Part shown: positions 57,139 through 64,000 of the stretch, piece by piece
Layout of the letters: each line of letters opens with the position of its first letter
How positions within the stretch are numbered: the first letter of the stretch is position 1
DNA from: an uncultured Collinsella sp.
Lineage (GTDB): Bacteria; Actinomycetota; Coriobacteriia; Coriobacteriales; Coriobacteriaceae
Length of the DNA: 64,000 nucleotides
Reading direction: 5' to 3'
Assembly (NCBI GenBank): GCA_905213265.1
Contig: CAJMHR010000003.1
Location: forward strand, 1-64,000
Made by a program: the position numbers and the translations under genes
The notes under the pieces: model-generated
The model's database searches: none
Seen by the model: only the letters and a program-made list of their open reading frames with translations
Told to the model about the DNA's origin: nothing

Positions 57139-59316
57139 CTAGGGGAGGAGCTTCATGGCGGCGTCGTGGGCGGCGTGCTCGTAGGCGTCGTCGAGAGGCT
57201 TGAGCGGCAGCAGGGCGTTGGCCTGCGCGTCGCCACGGCGCTCGAGGGCGTGCGCGATCAGCCAGTCGGCGAGCTCGGGGTTCTTGGGTAGTGCCGGTCC
57301 GTGCAGGTACGTGCCGATGACGCTCTTGTAGATGAGGCCCTCAAGGCCATCATCGCCGTTGTTGCCGGTGCCCGTGACGACGGACGTTCCGAGCGGCGTG
57401 GCATCGGCGTCCAAAAGCGTGCGGCCGCCATGGTTCTCGAATCCCACAAAGGGCTCAGGTGCCAGGTCGGTTTTGACGGCTACGTTGCCGATCAGGCGGT
57501 CGGAGCCGCGTACGGTTTCGGCGGCAATGACCCCCAGACCCTCGATGCGATCCTCGCCCATATAGTACGAACGGCCGAGCAGCTGATAGCTGCCACAGAT
57601 GGCAAGCAGCGAGCCGCCATCCTCAACATAGGCCGCGACCTTGTCTTTTTGGGCGAGCAGCTCGTGTGCCACGGCTAGCTGGTCGCGGTCGGAGCCGCCA
57701 CCCATCATGACGATGTCGGCGTCGGTGAGATCGAGCGCCTCGCCCATGCGGACCTCGTCCACGCGCACGGGAATGCCACGCCAGGCGCAACGGCGCTCGA
57801 GCGCGATAACATTGCCGCCGTCGCCGTAGAGGTTAAGGGCATCGGGATACAGGTAGACGATGCGCAGCGGGCGCGAAAGCTCGACTGGCGCGATGCTGAC
57901 AGGAAGAGCGCTGCCGTCGGCACGGGCTACGGCGCGCCCGGCAACAGCGTCGGCGGTGGCGCCTTTCAGCCCGTCGAGCTCCTTGACCAGCGGCGGGAAG
58001 GCCGTGTAGTTGGCGACGGCGTAGAAGGTGTCATCGGTGGCCTCGTCTGCCACGGCGCCAATTGCCTGCGCGACGTCCGAGATAATCGCGGCATCGATGC
58101 CGGCGTACTTGAGGCGCACCTGCATGTCGTGCGCGCGCGTGCCGCCGGCAAAGGCGACAAGACCCGGCGTGTCGGCGATGCGCTCAAAGTCGACGTCGTA
58201 GATCCACGATACATCGTGGCCGTCGGCATCGTTGTCGTTCAGGAAGAAGGCGCAGAGCCTGCCGCCCGCCGTCTTAATGGACTGGATCTGGCGATCGAAG
58301 CCCACGGGATTCTTAGCCAGGTTGGCCTCGACGGTGCGGCCGGCGATATCCCAGCGGCCCATGCGTCCGCCGGCGGGGACGTAGGCATCGAGCGTGGGCT
58401 GCAGGTGCGCCATATCCACGCCTAACTCATGTGCGGCAAAGAATGCGGCGGCAACGTTGTAGACCATATATAAGCCGTTGTAGCGCGTGGCGATGTGCGC
58501 GGCTGGCGCGCTGGAATCAGATCCAAACACCAGGTCAAAGCCGTAACCGTCGCAGCCGAGTTCCACGTCCGTCACGCGACGGACCAGCGCGGGGCGACTC
58601 CAGCCGCACGAAGGACAATGATAGGCACCGAGCTGGCCGTACTGTACGTAGTCGTACTCCAGCGGTGCATTGCACTGTGAGCAAAAGCGCGAGTCGCTAA
58701 TGCGGTCGGACTCGGTGCCCGTGGCGCCGTCGATGCCAAAGGCGATGCTCGTGTTGGGGACGCGCGCGGCGATCGAGGTGCACAGCGGATCGTCGGCGTT
58801 GTAGATGAGCGTTGTCGTCGGAGAGAGCTCCAACGCATGGGCGATGACGTCTTGGGTATGGTCGATCTCGCCGTAGCGGTCTAGCTGGTCGCGGAACAGG
58901 TTGAGCAGCACAAAGTACGTCGGTTTGAGCTTGGGCAGAACGCGTACGGTGTAGAGCTCGTCGCACTCAAAAACGCCCACGCGCTTGCCGCTGCTGGTGT
59001 GCTTAAGGCCGCCGCGGGCCTCGAGCAGAGCACCCACCACACCAGGCTCCATATTGTTGCCAGCGCGGTTGCATACCACGGTGGCGCCGCTGGCGGCAAC
59101 GGCGTCGGCGATGAGGTTGGAGGTGGTGGTCTTGCCATTAGTACCGGTGATCACCACGCTGCGGTCGACCAGGCTCGCGAGGTCGCTCAGCAACTCGGGG
59201 TCGATCTTCATGGCGATGCGGCCGGGGAGTACGCCGCCCTGGCGCTTAAGGACAGAGCGCAGCCCCCAGCGAGCGATATCACTCGAGGTGCAGGCAAGAG
59301 ATGAGCGGAGGTTCAT
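57139..59316 (-). CDS. MurT-GatD fusion: lipid II isoglutaminyl synthase
   Basis: 725 residues in one frame. MurT part (1 to about 470): NLRSSLA start, GTNGKTTTSNLIAD P-loop (about 58-71), zinc ribbon CSQC...CPSC (about 215-240) and the DUF1727 C-terminal domain. GatD part (about 480-725): LYPDALNLYGDGGN, the glutamine amidotransferase nucleophile in LLAICGSYQLLG (about residue 576) and the YLHGPALPKNPELAD His. The pair amidates the D-Glu of lipid II. These are normally two proteins encoded side by side; here there is no stop between them. It ends at a terminator next to tRNA-Glu. Confidence 0.92.
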   Translation of the reverse strand: MNLRSSLACTSSDIARWGLRSVLKRQGGVLPGRIAMKIDPELLSDLASLVDRSVVITGTNGKTTTSNLIADAVAASGATVVCNRAGNNMEPGVVGALLEARGGLKHTSSGKRVGVFECDELYTVRVLPKLKPTYFVLLNLFRDQLDRYGEIDHTQDVIAHALELSPTTTLIYNADDPLCTSIAARVPNTSIAFGIDGATGTESDRISDSRFCSQCNAPLEYDYVQYGQLGAYHCPSCGWSRPALVRRVTDVELGCDGYGFDLVFGSDSSAPAAHIATRYNGLYMVYNVAAAFFAAHELGVDMAHLQPTLDAYVPAGGRMGRWDIAGRTVEANLAKNPVGFDRQIQSIKTAGGRLCAFFLNDNDADGHDVSWIYDVDFERIADTPGLVAFAGGTRAHDMQVRLKYAGIDAAIISDVAQAIGAVADEATDDTFYAVANYTAFPPLVKELDGLKGATADAVAGRAVARADGSALPVSIAPVELSRPLRIVYLYPDALNLYGDGGNVIALERRCAWRGIPVRVDEVRMGEALDLTDADIVMMGGGSDRDQLAVAHELLAQKDKVAAYVEDGGSLLAICGSYQLLGRSYYMGEDRIEGLGVIAAETVRGSDRLIGNVAVKTDLAPEPFVGFENHGGRTLLDADATPLGTSVVTGTGNNGDDGLEGLIYKSVIGTYLHGPALPKNPELADWLIAHALERRGDAQANALLPLKPLDDAYEHAAHDAAMKLLP

Positions 59317-59361
59317 GAAACCGTTCCTAACGTAAACGACATGGTCGGGTCGAGTGCGTCA

Positions 59362-60405
59362 CTAGAATCCGTAGCGGCGCGCAAATTCCTGGGCGAGCTG
59401 CGATACATCTTCGCAGGCGTTGGCCCAGGGGGCAAAGTCGGGGGTGTCCGAGATAATGCCGTCGGCCTCCCAAACTGCCTGGTGCGAAAGGTCCCAGGGG
59501 TCGCGCGGCTCGGGTCGGCAGGGAAGATACGGCGTCTGGTACATGGGGTTCAGCAAGAAGAACGCGCCACCCTCGCAACGGTTAGCGAACTCACGCAGCG
59601 CGCGCGTCGCCGGGCGCATCTTGTTCGTTTTGAACAGCAAGATCGTGCGGGCGAGCAGGTACCAAGGAGAGTTTTCGAGTGCGTCTGCCCCCATCTGCTC
59701 CTCGAGCTGGTGGGCCAGGGCAAAAAAGCCGTCCTGGTCTTCTAGGCGGGCGAGGGCGAGCAGCACGGTGCCGGCGGCCCGGGTGGGATAGCCTTCCGCC
59801 TTAAGAACGCGGCGAGCATAGTTGGCGGCAGCACGGTAGCGGGCGCTCGCCATGCACAGCTGCGAGATGGCCTCGAGCGTGTGGAGCCACCCGATAAGGG
59901 CCGGCTCGCTTACGGTGAGGTCTGCTGCGGTGACACCGTCGGCCAAAACATTATTGGCCCAGTAGTGCGGGGCCTCCATATCAAACCCGGGCACGCCCTG
60001 TTGCAGGTAGTCGGCCGTGCTCGTCTCGAGCTTCATCAGGTCGCCCAGGCAGGCGTCGACGGGCGTGTCCGCCAAAATGATGGCGAGCAGCTGGGCATCG
60101 ACGGCCAGCGCATCGATGCGGACGATCTTGAGCAGCTCATCACGCATATCGTCGAACAGGCGGTTGCGCGTCTGCTCAAACTCCTCGTCGCTGCCCATGT
60201 CCTCGATGCGATGGAGCTCGTCGAGCAGGTGGCGATGAACACCGGCATAGGACAGCAGCGCCTGAGCATGCTCGGACTGCGCATACTTTTGGGGATTCGC
60301 GCTAATGTCGTTATGGACAAGCTCGCGTGCTGCATCGGTGAGCTCGGGGTGCGACGCCAGATAGGTGCGCTCCAGGTAGGCGGGGATGTAGACGCTCGGA
60401 TCCAT
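59362..60405 (-). CDS. hypothetical helical (TPR-like) protein, 347 aa
   Basis: Almost all helical. Paired-helix segments, such as LEAISQLCMASARYRAAANYARRVLKAEG and LARLEDQDGFFALAHQLEEQMG, look like tetratricopeptide units. It ends in a WD-rich non-helical tail. No enzyme motif, signal or membrane helix. It starts one base inside the upstream gene's stop, and both genes share this helical plan, so they may have arisen by duplication or form a complex. Unknown function. Confidence 0.65.
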   Translation of the reverse strand: MDPSVYIPAYLERTYLASHPELTDAARELVHNDISANPQKYAQSEHAQALLSYAGVHRHLLDELHRIEDMGSDEEFEQTRNRLFDDMRDELLKIVRIDALAVDAQLLAIILADTPVDACLGDLMKLETSTADYLQQGVPGFDMEAPHYWANNVLADGVTAADLTVSEPALIGWLHTLEAISQLCMASARYRAAANYARRVLKAEGYPTRAAGTVLLALARLEDQDGFFALAHQLEEQMGADALENSPWYLLARTILLFKTNKMRPATRALREFANRCEGGAFFLLNPMYQTPYLPCRPEPRDPWDLSHQAVWEADGIISDTPDFAPWANACEDVSQLAQEFARRYGF

Positions 60406-61481
60406 TAGAGGTCTCCTCCCTTAAACGGCAAGCCCTGCTCGGCCGCCCGCAGTATGCGCTCGTCGATCTGGGAGCGCACGATGTCGTTGGTGGCGACCCA
60501 GGCGGCAAAGCTGGCGTTGTCGGGCGCGCCCAGGCCCTCCTGCAGTACCGGCGTCGCCTCGGAGAGTGCAAGGACGAGCTCGTCGGTGGAGCCTGCACTC
60601 ACGTTGACGCGGGCATAGACGCCATCGGGAAACTCGGTTTGGAAGTAGAGCGCCTCGGCTGCGTGCAGGCACGAGCGCGCAAGGATACGCAGGTAGTGCT
60701 CGGCACCCTCGTAGTCCAGCTCGCGCCAGGCTGCGCTCATCAGCGCGATGAGCGTCCACGGGTCCAAGTCGCGTTCTGCATCCTTGGGACGACGGCGCAG
60801 CGGCGTGTTGGCGAGATAGGGGACGGAGTGGGCAGAGCGAAAGCGCTTGAGCTCCTCAGCGGGGTATTCGAGCTTTGCCATGGCGAGCATTGCGGTGTGG
60901 CGGACGCCGGCAGGATCGTTGGGGGCAAAGTCGAGGCTGCGGTTTGCGGCTTCGAGCGACATGCGGTAGCGGCCGCTAATGAGCGCGCGCGATGCCAAGG
61001 CGGCAAGCCAGCGCAGGTAGGGACGGCGGGTCAGGTCGCCTGCGGCCTCGCGCTCGTAGGGGTCCTGCGCCGAGGCAATCTTGAGCGCCAGATCGTGCTC
61101 CACCTCGTCGCACTTGGACACCAGATATTGCACGTATTCCTCGTTGGAGTCAGCGGTGAGGGCGCACAACATGCGCTGCGCATCCCAGTTGGCCGGATCG
61201 AGTGCGGCGGCCTCGCGAAGCATGTTCTCGGCAGCGGCCTCTTCTTGCTCGGCCTGGGTATCGTCAGGGATAAAGGGAATGCGGTAGTCGACGGCCTCGA
61301 CCACCTTGGCAATGAGATGCCCGGCGCGGTCGCGGTCGTGCACGATGAGCGGTGCGGGGTTGCGGGTGAATTGTTCCATCAGACGCTCTACGGCGGCAGC
61401 GTCGGTGAGCGGGATATTGTCGCGGCGCAAAGCCTCAAGAACGAGGCGATGGCAATCCTCTTGAATGGGATCGAATGCCAT
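60405..61481 (-). CDS. hypothetical helical (TPR-like) protein, 358 aa
   Basis: Helical, with TPR-like units: ENMLREAAALDPANWDAQRMLCALT, SGRYRMSLEAANRSLDFAPNDPAGVRHTAMLAMAKLEYP and RELDYEGAEHYLRILARSC. AAAGGAGG precedes the ATG at 61,479-61,481; the frame open ten codons further up is not used. Overlaps the 347-residue gene by one base, so the two are one transcription unit. Function unknown. Confidence 0.65.
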   Translation of the reverse strand: MAFDPIQEDCHRLVLEALRRDNIPLTDAAAVERLMEQFTRNPAPLIVHDRDRAGHLIAKVVEAVDYRIPFIPDDTQAEQEEAAAENMLREAAALDPANWDAQRMLCALTADSNEEYVQYLVSKCDEVEHDLALKIASAQDPYEREAAGDLTRRPYLRWLAALASRALISGRYRMSLEAANRSLDFAPNDPAGVRHTAMLAMAKLEYPAEELKRFRSAHSVPYLANTPLRRRPKDAERDLDPWTLIALMSAAWRELDYEGAEHYLRILARSCLHAAEALYFQTEFPDGVYARVNVSAGSTDELVLALSEATPVLQEGLGAPDNASFAAWVATNDIVRSQIDERILRAAEQGLPFKGGDL

Positions 61482-61981
61482 GGGGCCTCCTTTGCTGCGG
61501 TTAGGGTTCAAATATCTCTATATAAGGTTCTAGTTTACCCGCATGTGGCACACCGGGGGTGCCGCACTTGGACTTGCACCTTTGCACCACGAAGACGGAT
61601 GTCGCACAAATGTCGGCACCTTGGACGACCGAGTGGTATCACGGTGCCGCAAACGGTCGATTTTTGGCGGCGAACGGTGCATATTTTGGAGGGGCACGGT
61701 CCTGCCCGGGATATGTAGTCAACCTTGATAAAACGTTTGCCCAGCTTGGGAGTATGGATGCCGCACAAGGGTCTTCAGGGATAGAAAAAACGTTTCATCA
61801 TTGGCGGCTTTAGGTGAATAACTGACCAACCAGAACGGTAAAATAGTGTTTGTCTGAGCGTTGAGACGTTTAGACATCGCGCATTGTCATCGCCGGCAAC
61901 GCGCAAACCGGTCCTAACGGAGCCAATTGGGTGCTCCGTTATATACGCAAGTCTAAGAGGGGCTTGTTTAGGAGGCACAGT
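61482..61981. other. 500-bp intergenic region upstream of the alcohol dehydrogenase
   Basis: No convincing gene. A rightward frame of 84 codons (61,559-61,810) has a repetitive composition (GAANGRFLAANGAYFGG) that resembles a dispersed repeat more than a protein. AACGGAGC pairs with GCTCCGTT (61,917-61,941), a leader hairpin just before AGGAGG of the dehydrogenase. A long leader of this kind could hold redox or alcohol-responsive control. Confidence 0.4.
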
Positions 61982-63205
61982 ATGGGACGTTTTACCAATC
62001 CTCGCGATCTGTACTTTGGTGAGGGCGCTCGCCACGAGGTGAAGAACCTCAAGGGTAAGAAGGCCATCATCGTTTCTGGCGGCAGCTCTATGCGCCGCGG
62101 CGGGTTCCTGCAGGACGTTGAGGCCGACCTCAAAGAGGCCGGCATGGAGGTCAAGCTGTTCGAGGGCGTCGAGTCCGATCCCTCCATCGAGACCGTCATG
62201 AAGGGCGCAGCCGCTATGCGCGACTTCGAGCCCGACTGGATTGTTGCTATCGGCGGCGGTTCGCCCATCGATGCCGCTAAGGCCATGTGGGTCTTCTACG
62301 AGTATCCCGAGGAGTCCTTCGACAACATTATCCAGCCGTTCAGCTTCCCCGAGCTGCGTCAGAAGGCTCACTTCTGCGCCATTTCCTCTACCTCCGGCAC
62401 TGCTACCGAGGTCACCGCATTCTCCGTCATCACGGATTACGAAAAGGGCATCAAGTACCCGCTGGCCGACTTCAACATCACCCCTGATGTCGCCATCGTC
62501 GACCCCGAGCTCACCTACACCATGCCCGCCAAGCTGTGCGCTCACACCGGCATGGATGCTCTGACCCACTGCATGGAGGCCTACGTTTCCACCTGCGCCT
62601 CTATGTTCACCGACGCCAACGCTCTGCACGGCATCCGCGAGATCGTCGAGTGGCTGCCCAAGTCCTATGCTGGCGACCATGAGGCCCGTCAGCACATGCA
62701 CGAGGCTCAGTGCATCGCCGGTATCGCCTTCTCCTCGGGCCTGCTCGGCATCGTTCACTCCATGGCTCACAAGACCGGTGCTGCCTTCGAGAACGGCCAC
62801 ATCATCCACGGTGCCGCTAACGCCATGTACCTGGGCAAGGTCATCCAGTGGAACTCCAAGGATCCCCGTGCTGCCGAGCGTTACGCTTACGTGGCCAAGG
62901 AGATCCTGCACCTTCCCGGCGAGACCAACGAGGAGCTCATCGCTGCGCTCGTCCAGAAGATCCGCGACCTCAACGACCAGCTCAACATTCCGCAGTCCAT
63001 CAAGGATTACGCGAATGGTGGCGTGAAGGTCGACGCCGAGAACCCGCAGATGGTTTCCGAGGAGGAGTTCCTCGCCAAGCTGCCCGAGATTGCCGCGAAC
63101 GCCGAGCAGGACGCCTGCACGCCCGAGAACCCGCGTGAGACCAAGGCTGCCGACTTCGAGAAGATCCTCAAGGCCTGCTACTACGACACCGACATCGATT
63201 TCTAA
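61982..63205 (+). CDS. iron-containing alcohol dehydrogenase
   Basis: 407 residues of the group III Fe-ADH family. The NAD(P)-binding GGGSPIDAAKAMW loop (about residues 95-107), the metal-site DALTHCMEAYVS, SMAHKTGAAFENGHIIHGAANA with the three metal-binding His, and STSGTATEVTAFSVI are intact. It probably oxidises or makes ethanol, butanol or a similar alcohol during fermentation. The ATG is preceded by AGGAGG. Followed by a terminator and then a second polyol dehydrogenase gene. Confidence 0.93.
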   Translation: MGRFTNPRDLYFGEGARHEVKNLKGKKAIIVSGGSSMRRGGFLQDVEADLKEAGMEVKLFEGVESDPSIETVMKGAAAMRDFEPDWIVAIGGGSPIDAAKAMWVFYEYPEESFDNIIQPFSFPELRQKAHFCAISSTSGTATEVTAFSVITDYEKGIKYPLADFNITPDVAIVDPELTYTMPAKLCAHTGMDALTHCMEAYVSTCASMFTDANALHGIREIVEWLPKSYAGDHEARQHMHEAQCIAGIAFSSGLLGIVHSMAHKTGAAFENGHIIHGAANAMYLGKVIQWNSKDPRAAERYAYVAKEILHLPGETNEELIAALVQKIRDLNDQLNIPQSIKDYANGGVKVDAENPQMVSEEEFLAKLPEIAANAEQDACTPENPRETKAADFEKILKACYYDTDIDF

Positions 63206-63227
63206 TCGACTCTTGTTATCGTAACGA

Positions 63228-63270
63228 GGGGCTCCGCACGTATCTGTACGGAGCCCCTTTCTTTTTTCTT
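63228..63270 (+). terminator. rho-independent terminator after the Fe-ADH gene
   Basis: GGGGCTCCG and CGGAGCCCC form a 9-bp stem (extended by GTAC-like pairing) followed by TTTCTTTTTTCTTTT. Confidence 0.9.
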
Positions 63271-63288
63271 TTAGAGAATGGGATAGTT

Positions 63289-64000
63289 ATGGCTGCAATT
63301 TTCAATAGCCCCAGCAAGTACATCCAGGGTCCGGACGAGCTGGCCAAGCTCGGCTCCTATGTCGAGCCGCTCGGCGCTAAGGCCCTCGTCATCGTGACGC
63401 CTTCGGGCAAGAAGCGCGTCGGTGCCAAGATCGAGGGCGGCTTTGCCGAGGCTAAGGCCGAGCTGCTGTTTGAGGATTTTAACGGCGAGTGCTCCAAGGG
63501 CGAGGTCGATCGCCTGGTTGCGCTCGCTCGCGACAACGGTTGCGATATCGTCGTCGGCGTCGGTGGCGGCAAGATCCTCGACACCGCGAAGGCCGTCGCC
63601 TACTACCTGGAGTCCCCGGTTATCATTTGCCCCACCATTGCTTCGACCGATGCCCCGTGTTCGGCGCTTTCGGTGCTTTATACCGATGACGGCCAGTTCG
63701 ACAAGTACCTCTTCCTTAAGGCAAACCCCAATATTGTCCTTATGGATACGACGGTTATCGCGGCGAGCCCGGTGCGCCTGACGGTTTCCGGCATGGGCGA
63801 TGCGCTCGCAACCTATTTCGAGGCCCAGGCAACGCACGATGCCGACGGCGGCACCTGCGCTGGCGGCAAGGGCGGCATGGCCGGTCTGGCGCTTGCCAAG
63901 CTCTGCTACGAGACGCTTATGGCCGATGGCGTTAAGGCCAAGGTCGCGCTGGAGAAGGGTGCGCTCACGCCTGCCGTCGAGCATATCATCGAGGCAAACA
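63289..64000 (+). CDS. gldA: glycerol dehydrogenase, 5' part (runs off window)
   Basis: The first 237 codons are present; the gene continues beyond the window. Signs of GldA are FNSPSKYIQGPDELAKLGSY at the N-terminus, VVGVGGGKILDTAKAVAYY (NAD loop, about residues 84-102), PTIASTDAPCSALSVLYT and the metal-ligand region SGMGDALATYFEAQAT. It oxidises glycerol to dihydroxyacetone with NAD. The ATG at 63,289 has a weak ribosome binding site (GGGATAG). Confidence 0.92.
   Translation, partial: MAAIFNSPSKYIQGPDELAKLGSYVEPLGAKALVIVTPSGKKRVGAKIEGGFAEAKAELLFEDFNGECSKGEVDRLVALARDNGCDIVVGVGGGKILDTAKAVAYYLESPVIICPTIASTDAPCSALSVLYTDDGQFDKYLFLKANPNIVLMDTTVIAASPVRLTVSGMGDALATYFEAQATHDADGGTCAGGKGGMAGLALAKLCYETLMADGVKAKVALEKGALTPAVEHIIEAN

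Noticed and set aside
61559..61813. 84-codon plus-strand frame in the gap before the alcohol dehydrogenase gene
   Set aside because: Repetitive composition, no good ribosome binding site, no family; described as part of the intergenic region.

Overview
The window looks like the chromosome of a high-GC, anaerobic Coriobacteriia-type actinobacterium, most likely Collinsella or a close relative. This is inferred from gene content (type III glutamine synthetase, UPF0210 protein, MurT and GatD encoded as one polypeptide, SARP-type regulator) and codon use; no rRNA is present to confirm it. A siphovirus-type prophage of about 38 kb interrupts it.

Left host segment (1-18.9 kb): a patatin-like lipase, rplM-rpsI, an amino-sugar cluster (glmM, a PTS EIIA protein, nagB), a 999-residue STAND/SARP regulator, yhbY, a methyltransferase, a UPF0210 protein, a leftward metF / metH-activation / metH methionine operon, and glnA type III. 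Non-coding features include a 132-bp palindrome at 10.2 kb, a 219-bp element with 34-bp terminal inverted repeats at 18.7 kb, and an unexplained structured leader before nagB.

Prophage (18,989-56,981): bounded by an identical 25-bp direct repeat. The right copy is the 3' end of a tRNA-Glu(UUC) gene and lies inside the 3' end of a large serine integrase gene. From the right end leftward: integrase, membrane protein and XRE repressor (rightward), three operators of the form GTACAAA-N2-TTTGTAC, then a long leftward block. That block runs Cro-like protein, small regulators, RusA, PD-(D/E)XK nuclease, ERF, SSB, a nuclease-like protein, DnaD-like and DnaC-like replication proteins, HNH nuclease, small proteins, MazG-like protein, HNH, ParB-like protein, radical SAM enzyme, terminases, portal, ClpP-like protease, HK97-type capsid, connectors, tail tube, tail chaperones G/GT with a CCCTTTA -1 frameshift site, tape measure, Dit, tail-tip protein, BppU-like protein, a diversity-generating retroelement (DGR), and the lysis genes.

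The outstanding feature is the DGR at 21.9-24.9 kb: variable protein with VR, hairpin, Avd-like protein, TR, reverse transcriptase. TR (23,313-23,442) and VR (24,071-24,200) are 130 bp each and differ at 14 positions. All 14 are adenines on the TR coding strand (14 of 24 adenines changed, 0 of 106 other bases changed). Seven of eight TR AAC codons are altered in VR. The target is a C-type-lectin-like protein next to the baseplate genes, so the prophage probably diversifies its receptor-binding tip. Two 9-bp G/C homopolymers, at the 3' ends of the RT and radical SAM genes, sit where a small length change gives a longer reading frame ending exactly at the next gene boundary.

Right host segment (57-64 kb): tRNA-Glu, a MurT-GatD fusion for lipid II amidation, two alpha-helical proteins of unknown function, an iron-dependent alcohol dehydrogenase and the start of a glycerol dehydrogenase gene that runs off the window.
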